A program made the translations under genes and the position numbers. 64,000 nt of DNA from Clostridia bacterium (GTDB lineage: Bacteria; Bacillota; Peptococcia; DRI-13; UBA5745): contig JAHDPO010000007.1 in the NCBI GenBank assembly GCA_018434325.1, forward strand, positions 186,001 through 250,000. Reading direction: 5' to 3'. Shown piece by piece: positions 34,951 to 41,413 of this stretch (the stretch's first letter is position 1; each line of letters starts with the position of its first letter). The notes beneath the pieces were generated by a model that saw only the letters and a program-made list of their open reading frames with translations, searched no databases and was not told the origin of the DNA.

Positions 34951-35070
34951 GACAAAACAAAAAACGCACCAAAGACCACAAGCAGCTTGCTTGTTGTAAC
35001 CGGAATGCCGGTTGGCCTCTGCTGCGTATGCAACAGGTAATTCTCCGCTTCAGGGAGAGATTTTCACCTT
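34951..35070 (-). promoter_or_regulatory. Structured leader with terminator before the PKD gene
   Basis: On the minus strand a first stem (AGGT...ACCT enclosing TCTCC/GGAGA) is followed by a hairpin GTTGC-ATAC-GCAGC. Then a branched structure closes with ACGCA (35023-35027) and TGCGT (34964-34968), plus AGGCCA/TGGTCT, and holds two inner hairpins (AACCGG/CCGGTT and ACAAGCA/TGCTTGT). TTTTTTGTTTTG (34952-34963) follows, 22 bases before the PKD start. The GTTGC hairpin and the outer closing stem share bases, so they are mutually exclusive. This looks like an attenuator; the class is not recognised. Confidence 0.55.
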
Positions 35071-35097
35071 GATGTATAAACCGGAATATGATATCAT
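35069..35097 (+). promoter_or_regulatory. Promoter of the antisense RNA, with overlapping minus-strand -10
   Basis: TTGATG (35069-35074), 17-base spacer, TATCAT (35092-35097). The -10 lies in a perfect 12-bp palindrome, TATGATATCATA (35087-35098). On the minus strand the same palindrome gives TATGAT (35093-35098) with GCGACA (35116-35121) at 17 bases, a possible promoter for the PKD leader. Confidence 0.5.
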
Positions 35098-35103
35098 ATA
35101 CTT

Positions 35104-35193
35104 ACAAAAAGGAGTTGTCGCTTGTAGTGGAGCGGCAGGTTCCGAAAGTTTCTTTTAAACGGAAAACCGCCGGCAACGGCGGTTTTTCCGTTT
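35104..35193 (+). ncRNA. Candidate type I antitoxin RNA
   Basis: A roughly 90-nt RNA is predicted from the promoter at 35069-35097 to the terminator at 35157-35193. It is transcribed towards the toxin gene and overlaps the 3' end of the toxin message over the terminator and stop codon. It contains no ribosome site followed by an open frame. Its 5' end carries GAGTTGTCGCTT (35112-35123) and AGCGGCAGGTTC (35131-35142), the same boxes as the toxin message 5' end. Confidence 0.6.
35157..35193. terminator. Bidirectional terminator shared by toxin and antitoxin RNAs
   Basis: CCGCCG (35167-35172), GCAA loop, CGGCGG (35177-35182), followed by T5 on the plus strand and T4 on the minus strand. Outer A/T and C/G pairs extend it. 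The toxin stop codon overlaps its edge by two bases. Confidence 0.8.
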
Positions 35194-35269
35194 ACTTAAA
35201 CTTCTTTAAGTAATTGGCAAATGCCACAAGAAAAGTCAATAGAGCAAAAAGCTCTAACCAACTTACCAT
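35192..35269 (-). CDS. Candidate type I toxin, 25-residue membrane peptide
   Basis: The peptide is one hydrophobic helix (core WLELFALLTFLVAFANYL) with a basic end, KKFK, the layout of holin-like type I toxins of Bacillota (BsrE, BsrG, TxpA types). I chose the ATG at 35269: GGAGG lies eight bases upstream, while an ATG two codons earlier is only two bases from it. In the message, CACUUCCC (35290-35297) pairs with GGGAGGUG (35276-35283) over eight pairs and buries the ribosome site. Such pairing is typical of type I toxin mRNAs, where it keeps the full-length message silent. The gene lies in the pilus locus after the RRXRR-like gene. Family membership is by layout only. Confidence 0.72.
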   Translation of the reverse strand: MVSWLELFALLTFLVAFANYLKKFK

Positions 35270-35327
35270 AGGCATCACCTCCCCCTTTTGGGAAGTGAAC
35301 CAGCCGCTGAAGCGACAACTCATAACC

Positions 35328-35356
35328 ATTTTAACACAGAACCTGTCAATCGCCAA
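35328..35356 (-). promoter_or_regulatory. Promoter of the toxin gene
   Basis: Minus strand TTGGCG (35351-35356), 17-base spacer, extended -10 TGTTAAAAT with TAAAAT at 35328-35333. A TTGACA (35344-35349) also lies here at a poorer distance. Transcription would start close to the GAGTTGTCGCTT box at 35310-35321. Confidence 0.55.
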
Positions 35357-35376
35357 GAATATTTTACCATAACCGA

Positions 35377-35541
35377 CTAATTTTTTACCATGGCTGTTTT
35401 GCCTGAACCGACCAAAATCAGGACAAAAGGATAATAAGAATAAACCTTTGCCTGCTTCCGCCGCAGCAGCTTGCGGCAGAGGGCCGCCGGGTATCTGCCT
35501 CTCGGCTTTCCGCCGGCATCCAAGACCAGCACCTTGCCCAT
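35377..35541 (-). CDS. 54-residue RRXRR-domain-like protein coupled to cpaB
   Basis: The ATG at 35541 shares TGATG with the cpaB stop, and AGGTGAGC precedes it, so translation is coupled. The product contains VLVLDAGGKP, then CRKLLRRKQAKV and YYPFVLIL. This order (V-D-x-GKP, a basic R-x-LL helix, AKV, then YPF and a beta strand) is that of the RRXRR domain, found at the N-terminus of IscB-type proteins and as small stand-alone proteins. The PLMP motif of IscB is absent, and no RuvC or HNH domain follows. Its role in a pilus locus is unknown; it could be a nucleic-acid-binding or assembly factor. It lies upstream of the toxin promoter. Confidence 0.72.
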   Translation of the reverse strand: MGKVLVLDAGGKPRGRYPAALCRKLLRRKQAKVYSYYPFVLILVGSGKTAMVKN

Positions 35542-36089
35542 CAGCTCACCTCGCCGGCGCCGGCCATCATCAAAAACAGGCTGCCGCCTTTTTCATATTC
35601 TTTGAGCACAATGGCCTGTTCGTGGCTTTCACAAACCAAAGTTACGGCCGCCGGCAGCATGACCTCGTCGGCAGCGTAAGCGTTGCCGCTATTGCCGGCA
35701 TGGATATCCTTACCCTTGTCATTGGTCACATCGGCGATCAACAGGTCTCCGGCCACCATTCCGGGAAGCTGGATTTTGCTGTTATCGCCGGCGGCCGGCG
35801 GTACAAAACCGACGCTGACCCGGTCACCTGGCAAAACCTTGCCGGCCAAAGCCGAATAAAGGTCCACCCGAATAGTCACCTTCACCTGCCCTTCTTTTAA
35901 TGGAGGCAGGGAGTGCTCCCAGGTATTCTCTGCCTGCAGCTGCCCGGCAGCCTCCATAGCTTGCTTCGCCGCCCATAAATCGGCAGTTTCTTTCGCAAAC
36001 TTTTCGGATAGATAAATATGCTGCCCGAAACCGACGGCAGCGGATATGCCTAAACAAATCAAAGCAATAATTATCTTTTTTTTGAGCAT
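35541..36089 (-). CDS. cpaB: CpaB/RcpC-like pilus assembly protein
   Basis: A 182-residue protein with an N-terminal membrane anchor (about 5-23, IIIALICLGISAAVGFGQ) and a RcpC/CpaB-type domain: VTIRVDLYSALAGKVLPGDRV and, near the end, LPAAVTLVCESHEQAIVLKEYEKGG. The SAF domain common in longer CpaB proteins is short or missing, so it is smaller than usual (CpaB is often 250-300 residues). It probably acts outside the membrane in pilus assembly. Its stop overlaps the RRXRR-like gene. Confidence 0.8.
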   Translation of the reverse strand: MLKKKIIIALICLGISAAVGFGQHIYLSEKFAKETADLWAAKQAMEAAGQLQAENTWEHSLPPLKEGQVKVTIRVDLYSALAGKVLPGDRVSVGFVPPAAGDNSKIQLPGMVAGDLLIADVTNDKGKDIHAGNSGNAYAADEVMLPAAVTLVCESHEQAIVLKEYEKGGSLFLMMAGAGEVS

Positions 36090-36098
36090 AACCCACTC

Positions 36099-36659
36099 CT
36101 ATGCAATGTTGATTAAATAGTGATTATCCACATCTTTATGGATGCGCAGCCGGCTTTCTGTCCCCAGCAGCCCATGGAGTCCCGGTATGCGAACCCGGTA
36201 GCTGACGATCACATGGATTGAGGTTTTGCGGATGGCGGTGCCGCAGCTGCAAGTCAAACCGGCAGTTATATCTTCGGGGTTATATACGCTTATCTCCTCT
36301 ATCGTGACCGGCGTGGTAATGCAGTGATCTCCCAGGGGCCGCAAACTGCTGTCCAGCTTCAGGTTTTCTTGAAGAGCCGATTTAAAAACGGCAACTGCGG
36401 CAGGCTTTGACAGCTGATATTCGCCGTAAGCAAGGTTTTCTGCAGCTTCTGAGCGGAGTGCGGCCAGAGCGGCAGCGACTACAGCCACATCGCCCGCCCG
36501 CCTTACGCTATATAAATAGCGTAAAGAGATAAAGGCAATACAGATAACGGTTATCACCGCCGCCATCATGGCGCCGCTGATCAATGTAGCCGAACCTCTA
36601 TTGGTATCTCTTCGACAGGGATACCACCGGCCCGTAAACCATGATCTTATCCTCCACAT
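36099..36659 (-). CDS. TadE/TadG-like pilus protein
   Basis: A 186-residue protein with a prepilin-like segment at about 21-48 (NRGSATLISGAMMAAVITV) followed by a soluble domain with a Cys pair (LTCSCGT). The N-terminal 20 residues are basic and lie within the preceding gene (62-base overlap), where AGGAGG stands 11 bases before ATG 36659. No start codon fits better. Function is inferred from the locus; it is probably a minor pilin. Confidence 0.65.
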   Translation of the reverse strand: MWRIRSWFTGRWYPCRRDTNRGSATLISGAMMAAVITVICIAFISLRYLYSVRRAGDVAVVAAALAALRSEAAENLAYGEYQLSKPAAVAVFKSALQENLKLDSSLRPLGDHCITTPVTIEEISVYNPEDITAGLTCSCGTAIRKTSIHVIVSYRVRIPGLHGLLGTESRLRIHKDVDNHYLINIA

Positions 36660-37029
36660 TCTTTGTCAGTCCTCCTAATCCCAAGCTATAGGCGACAGCC
36701 TGGTAATTACAGCTGATCTTAATTTTTACCGGCTGGCCATAAGCCGCGGGGTAAGGCGTATAATCGAGATGGACGCCTTCAGCAGCAATATTTTTTTCTG
36801 CTAAAGCCTCGTAAATCCGGACTTTCCCGGCGGCAGTCAGGCCCCCTTCGATTTCCATGCTGAGAATAGCCTGATTAGCACACTGTCGCAAAATATCGTA
36901 TTGATTAAGGTTAAACCATTGGGCGGCCATACTGAATAAGGGCAGCAAAAGCAGGGGCAAAATCAATATTACAGCTACTATTTCGGCACTGCCCCGGTTT
37001 GCCTCTGCCAGTGATCTTTTTTGTCCCAT
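36598..37029 (-). CDS. Pseudopilin, DUF4320-like
   Basis: A 143-residue protein with the prepilin-like start NRGSAEIVAVILILPLLLLP (residues about 11-30), a Glu near +4 of the expected cleavage, and a soluble beta-rich part (KIKISCNYQAVAYSLGLGG). The stretch NQYDILRQCANQAILSMEIEG resembles DUF4320 proteins of clostridial tad loci; this is recall. Probable minor pilin. Confidence 0.68.
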   Translation of the reverse strand: MGQKRSLAEANRGSAEIVAVILILPLLLLPLFSMAAQWFNLNQYDILRQCANQAILSMEIEGGLTAAGKVRIYEALAEKNIAAEGVHLDYTPYPAAYGQPVKIKISCNYQAVAYSLGLGGLTKNVEDKIMVYGPVVSLSKRYQ

Positions 37030-37054
37030 TTGATGTTACTCCCCTTTTACGCTC

Positions 37055-37273
37055 TCAGGAATCGCTTAAAGTGGTGGATAGGCTGGTGTTTAAATTCCCT
37101 ACGGCGGTTTTTACCGTCTCCCCCAGGTTTTTGATTTGAGGTGCGGCCAAGAGCAGAATAAAGACGATTAATAGCACAAAGGCAATAATTTCATTGCTGC
37201 CCCTGTTTTTTACCTTGCTCATTTCCTCTTTGTTTATTTCTCGATGATTCATTTTGCCAACGATTTTTTTCAT
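37055..37273 (-). CDS. Small pilin-like protein with long basic leader
   Basis: A 72-residue protein: a basic leader, then NRGSNEIIAFVLLIVFILLL with the G-S..E pattern of prepilins, then a 25-residue polar tail (ETVKTAVGNLNTSLSTTL). Size and layout fit a Flp-like or minor pilin. An internal Met near residue 18 could be the true start. It lies between TadC and the pseudopilin genes. Confidence 0.65.
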   Translation of the reverse strand: MKKIVGKMNHREINKEEMSKVKNRGSNEIIAFVLLIVFILLLAAPQIKNLGETVKTAVGNLNTSLSTTLSDS

Positions 37274-37288
37274 GCTCGTATCCTTTCT

Positions 37289-38095
37289 TTATCCGAAAAT
37301 TCCCTGCAACCCAATATTTAAATCCATAAAATAGGCCTGGAACAGAAGATTCATGATCCCTGCTAACAAAATAAAAAGCGCGGCCATGATCTTATATTCG
37401 CAAGCTTTCTCCTGAACATTAGTAATAGAAAGCAGCCTGTTAAACATACTGTTGGTGAGGTTCTCCAAAACCCCTTGCAGCTTGCCGGTCTTTTCTCCCT
37501 GACAGATAGCCGTCTCCAGAATTTTTGCCTCCGGTATAGCAATCCTCTCGGAAAAGGCCCGGAGAGCTTTAGAACGATCCTTGGTGGCATAAAGCCTGGC
37601 TGCCAACAGCGTCAGTTCTTCTTTCATAGCTTTAGACCGGGCGCTTTCTGCCGCCAATAAAAAGGCTTGTTCTTCCGGCAGATCCGCCGTCACCGCCAGC
37701 TCAACCGTCTCTAAAAACATGGGGAAATCCATTTTGAAAGCTTTCTTGCGCTGCCGGCGGCAAGAGAAAATCCAAATATCAACGATAAAAAAACTTAATA
37801 ACATGGCAGCAGCCAAATTGATTGCCGGTACAGCCCGCCTCAAAAAATACCAAAGAAATAAAGGCTGAGCCAGATGCGCCAAATAATAATGCAGCGGTCT
37901 CATCCCAAAAGGCCGGCCGGCCAGTTCCAGCCGCCGCAACAACTTAGCCTGGCCCGGCAGCCCCTCCAGTTTGGCTTCCAAAGGTGCTAAAGGGCGGCGG
38001 TTATAAAAACGGCAGCGTAAAACATAGGCATACCAAGCGGTAAACCCATAGTAACAGCCAAAACCGCAAAAGGTCCCGGACAGAAAAGCAAGCAT
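37289..38095 (-). CDS. TadC-like type II/IV secretion F-domain membrane protein
   Basis: A 268-residue inner-membrane platform protein with the T2SSF domain: hydrophobic segments at both ends and the core FPMFLETVELAVTADLPEEQ and LETAICQGEKTGKLQGVLENL. It should work with the TadB-like protein encoded just upstream to form the platform on which the second CpaF ATPase acts. Confidence 0.85.
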   Translation of the reverse strand: MLAFLSGTFCGFGCYYGFTAWYAYVLRCRFYNRRPLAPLEAKLEGLPGQAKLLRRLELAGRPFGMRPLHYYLAHLAQPLFLWYFLRRAVPAINLAAAMLLSFFIVDIWIFSCRRQRKKAFKMDFPMFLETVELAVTADLPEEQAFLLAAESARSKAMKEELTLLAARLYATKDRSKALRAFSERIAIPEAKILETAICQGEKTGKLQGVLENLTNSMFNRLLSITNVQEKACEYKIMAALFILLAGIMNLLFQAYFMDLNIGLQGIFG

Positions 38096-38123
38096 AACTC
38101 CTCCTTAGCTTGCGGCGTTAAGT

Positions 38124-38933
38124 TTATTGGTTAATATTAAGTACGAAGCCGATACTGGCTAAAGCGGCAAGCGCATTGAAAAAAAGATGAAACCGTCCCT
38201 TTGCCGAATGGAAAAATTCCGTTAATTCGGCCTGATTGAGCAAGCCAAGCAATAGAATTAGATTCATCATCACCATGAAGAGGATTAGACCGGTACCAAA
38301 GGCAGCCGTGGAAGCTTTCCGGGCAAGGCTTTCTTCTTTGTATTCCCCTTGACGGATCATCTTTGTCAGCAAAGCTTGGTAATTGCCGCCATAGCGGTAA
38401 CTTAGCCGGGTCATATTGACAAACCTCCGAAAATCCGGCTGATCACCGGCATCGCCAAGAATGCCGGTCAACACCTCATCGTAGGAAAGCTCTTTTCGAA
38501 CCCTGTAGAAAGCTGTCCAACGTTTGACGATATACCTGAGAGGATCTTCGGCATAGTCCGCGGCCTTTTCCAGCGCCTGCATTTCGTCACCTTCGGCAGC
38601 ATAAAAGTTGCTGTAAATCACCAGGAAATTGAAAAAGCTTTTCCGGACCTTGGCCCTGTTGATCAAAACCAGAAGCAGCAGCAGAGCCGTCAGGGCAATT
38701 ATGGTGATACAGCTATAGGTCAAAGCAATCAAAGGGCCGGCTGCAGAGAATTTGACATAGGCCGGGACAGCAGCTGCCAAGAGGCAGAGCAGCAATATCT
38801 TTTCATTAAACCAAGGCAGCAATCTCTTGATTCCCGATTGGTAAACCAACCGCTGCAGCCAAGCAGATCCTTCTTTGATTTTTCTTTTATCGGTCACATC
38901 AGTCATATCGATCTTACCGTTCATATTGCTCAC
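38124..38933 (-). CDS. TadB-like type II/IV secretion F-domain membrane protein
   Basis: A 269-residue platform protein with T2SSF-type features: membrane segments near residues 50-100 and at the C-terminus, and the core LVIYSNFYAAEGDEMQALEKA. Two starts are possible: GTG 38933, close after GGAGGAGGGGGAG, or ATG 38924 inside the cpaF stop region. I give the GTG. It overlaps the CpaF gene, so the two are coupled. Confidence 0.78.
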   Translation of the reverse strand: MSNMNGKIDMTDVTDKRKIKEGSAWLQRLVYQSGIKRLLPWFNEKILLLCLLAAAVPAYVKFSAAGPLIALTYSCITIIALTALLLLLVLINRAKVRKSFFNFLVIYSNFYAAEGDEMQALEKAADYAEDPLRYIVKRWTAFYRVRKELSYDEVLTGILGDAGDQPDFRRFVNMTRLSYRYGGNYQALLTKMIRQGEYKEESLARKASTAAFGTGLILFMVMMNLILLLGLLNQAELTEFFHSAKGRFHLFFNALAALASIGFVLNINQ

Positions 38934-40086
38934 ATCGCTCCCCCTCCTCCGCTGCCCCCACCGCCACAATGTCCAAAACCTTAAAGCCTTCCATGAAGAC
39001 GATAATATCCAGGGATTTCTCCAGCATACTGCGCAGCTCCGTATGGGGAATGCCCAGGGCCGCTCTGGCCATCAATTGCAGAAGCCTGTTGATCACCGCC
39101 TCCGGATTTAAATCTTTAACAGGGCTGTGCAGGGTGGTCATGCTGCCGGTATGGCCGGTATAAATGGCGTTAAAGAAATCGAAAGCCTCTTTGTCTTTCA
39201 GCTCTGCAATGAAGATACGGTCTACGCTTTCCAGGAGAGCCAGCTTCGTCAACTCAAAAAGCGTATAGTCCTTAACTAAAGCATTATCAGAAAGCCGGAT
39301 CATCTTATTGGTTATATTGGGATGCTTAGGAATAACCTCACAGGTTTCCTGCAGTAAAACCGCCCGTTGGTCGGAGGGCATATGATCGATAAGGGAAGCC
39401 ATCAGCGTGGTCTTACCGGAGCCGCCCCTGCCAGCAATGACTATGGTCTGCCGGTTTTCCACGGCAGCCTTTAAAATACAGGCTTGCTCAGGCATCAGCA
39501 TCTCCTCCCGAATCAACTCGCCAAAAGTATAAGCGGCGGCATGTTTCCTGATAGCAATGACGGGAGACGTTATGCCCAAAGGCCCCAGAGTAACGACTAT
39601 CCTCATCAGCCTCTGCCGATCGGTAAATACGGCGGCGGCATTTTGATTCTCGTCGATCTTGCCGCCGGCGGTGGCAGCAACTCTGTATAAAAATTTCAGA
39701 TAGCTTTGCTCGGATTCAAAAGCCAGGGGTATGCGAATTTGATAGCCTCGTTTTTTGACAAACCATATATCTTTGCTATTGCCTAAGATATCGGTAACCA
39801 GCGGATCCGTCAGATATGGCTCTAAAGGCCCGTATCCCAGAAGCAGGGCAAGGGCATCCTCATAAAACCGTGTATCTCCGGCGAAACCCGAAAAACGATG
39901 CTGAATCATCTTGGCAAGTTCAGCCCGAATCATTACCTGCCGCGCCTTGCCGGCCTGGCAGGCATTGATCAGTTCCGCCTTTTCTTCAGCCATCAATTCG
40001 ACGACCCTTTCCAGCTGCTTTTGATGATAATCCTTTATCGCCGGCTGAATCATCGGCGTGAAAACATTTGCCGGATCAATAAGCAT
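38914..40086 (-). CDS. CpaF-like secretion ATPase, second copy in locus
   Basis: A 390-residue hexameric ATPase powering pilus assembly. Walker A is GRGGSGKTT (219-227), with AELKDKEAFDFFNAIYTGH in place of the usual GEVRGGEA...NTGHDG box, so it is a divergent T2SSE. It begins with AGGAGGTAAAA before the ATG. It shares little with the first CpaF (42591-43772) outside the ATPase core, so this is an old pair rather than a recent duplication. Confidence 0.88.
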   Translation of the reverse strand: MLIDPANVFTPMIQPAIKDYHQKQLERVVELMAEEKAELINACQAGKARQVMIRAELAKMIQHRFSGFAGDTRFYEDALALLLGYGPLEPYLTDPLVTDILGNSKDIWFVKKRGYQIRIPLAFESEQSYLKFLYRVAATAGGKIDENQNAAAVFTDRQRLMRIVVTLGPLGITSPVIAIRKHAAAYTFGELIREEMLMPEQACILKAAVENRQTIVIAGRGGSGKTTLMASLIDHMPSDQRAVLLQETCEVIPKHPNITNKMIRLSDNALVKDYTLFELTKLALLESVDRIFIAELKDKEAFDFFNAIYTGHTGSMTTLHSPVKDLNPEAVINRLLQLMARAALGIPHTELRSMLEKSLDIIVFMEGFKVLDIVAVGAAEEGERCEQYER

Positions 40087-40088
40087 TT

Positions 40089-41138
40089 TTACCTCCTGCT
40101 GCCGGCGGCGGCAGTGTAATTTTTTCGGGCAATGGCTGTTTGCTGTGCAATGTGCTTGGCCCGGGGATAAATTATCTCCAGCTCACTCCGGCCGATATCC
40201 TCCTGGTCACGCTGATAGGGATGATTAACGATAAAAGAGATGGGCGCCTTCAGCTGCCAATGTTTTTGTATAAACTCTATTTGCTGCTGTTGACAGGCCA
40301 GCAGGCGCCGGTCCGGCACGGCCACAGCCCGGATCGCCGCAGCCTGCGCCATCGCTCCATAGGTGCTGCTGTACACCAGACCAGGCGCACAATCGATGAC
40401 GATATTTTCATAGCGGCTTTGATACAGATTAAGCAGCCGCCGGCAATGGACAAGGGTAAAGTATGGATAGCTGTCAAAAGTAAAGCCTGGAAAAATCAGC
40501 AAGCCGCAGTCATAGATTAAATAACTTTCAGCCTCTTCAATAGTAAGATTGCCCTCGTCCAGCCGGTTAAGCAGATTCAATGGAACATAGCTTTTAGGAA
40601 CCTTAACGGATAAATACCGGCAGATAGCCGGGGATGGCTCATGGAAGTCCAGCAGCAGCACCTCTTTGCCTGCCCCGGCTAAAGCCAAAGCCTCTATAAT
40701 GGCCAAGCTGGTAACACCGGCACGTCCCGCACCGGACCAAAATACCTGAACTTGTCCCACCTTTGCAGTGACGGCTATCTCCTCCGGCCTCTCTTCATAG
40801 CGGTGTTCTTTGCAGGATAAACTCTCATCCAGGGCCGGGAGGCCGGCAGGATGCTTCAGCCGATAGGCGATATTATCTTTTGTGACATTAGCGCCCCTCA
40901 ATATATTCAAGAAGCCGTAAGAGAGAAATAACCGTATCCAAGACTCGTCATTCATACCGGCAGTCAGCAGCAAAACTCTTTCTTTTTCCTTCGGCCAAGC
41001 GGCAATCAGCTCTTCTGCCGCAAATAAAGATAAGGCATCCTGCTCGATAAGCAACTGGTCGGCAGCCTGGCTATCCGGTACTATCTCAATAAACTCGGGT
41101 ATCTTTTCGGAAGCCGTAATCAAAACCAAAGCCCTCAC
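40089..41138 (-). CDS. CpaE-like ParA/MinD-type protein with altered P-loop
   Basis: A 349-residue protein with a receiver-like N-terminus (1-115) and a MinD/ParA-type domain (about 125-330). The P-loop reads SGAGRAGVTS (135-144) instead of KGGVGKTT, so the invariant lysine is replaced. LLLDFHEPSP and IVIDCAPG are the next motifs. CpaE proteins locate pili to a cell pole or site; ATP use by this one is doubtful. It is two bases from the CpaF gene. Confidence 0.8.
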   Translation of the reverse strand: MRALVLITASEKIPEFIEIVPDSQAADQLLIEQDALSLFAAEELIAAWPKEKERVLLLTAGMNDESWIRLFLSYGFLNILRGANVTKDNIAYRLKHPAGLPALDESLSCKEHRYEERPEEIAVTAKVGQVQVFWSGAGRAGVTSLAIIEALALAGAGKEVLLLDFHEPSPAICRYLSVKVPKSYVPLNLLNRLDEGNLTIEEAESYLIYDCGLLIFPGFTFDSYPYFTLVHCRRLLNLYQSRYENIVIDCAPGLVYSSTYGAMAQAAAIRAVAVPDRRLLACQQQQIEFIQKHWQLKAPISFIVNHPYQRDQEDIGRSELEIIYPRAKHIAQQTAIARKNYTAAAGSRR

Positions 41139-41181
41139 GATTTATTCCTCCTGGTTTACTCCCCTGTTTTTTTCCATATCT

Positions 41182-41364
41182 TTATTGGCTTAAAGGATTG
41201 CTGCGAATATCCATGGTCGTTCCGCCCATAATATTTTCCATGATATCTTTGACAAAGCCAAAAATATATTGGCGAAAAATCAGGGCTATACCCACCAATA
41301 CAGCCAGAATCAGCACCACCTCCACCGTGCCCAGGCCTTCTTCTCCCCATAGAAATTTGTTCAA
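41182..41364 (-). CDS. Flp-family type IVb pilin
   Basis: A 60-residue prepilin: a short leader ending EEGLGTVEVV, with cleavage expected after Gly and Glu at +5, then a hydrophobic helix (ILAVLVGIALIF) and a short polar tail. It is the most typical major-pilin candidate of the locus. The start is TTG at 41364, seven bases after GAGAGG; no ATG or GTG fits. Confidence 0.85.
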   Translation of the reverse strand: MNKFLWGEEGLGTVEVVLILAVLVGIALIFRQYIFGFVKDIMENIMGGTTMDIRSNPLSQ

Positions 41365-41413
41365 TCCAATCCCTCTCTTTCATCTTTCATTTATTAGACC
41401 CTTCACTGATTAG

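Noticed and set aside
35192-35275. Upstream ATG (35275) as the toxin start
   Set aside because: It is only two bases from GGAGG; the ATG at 35269 has the right spacing.
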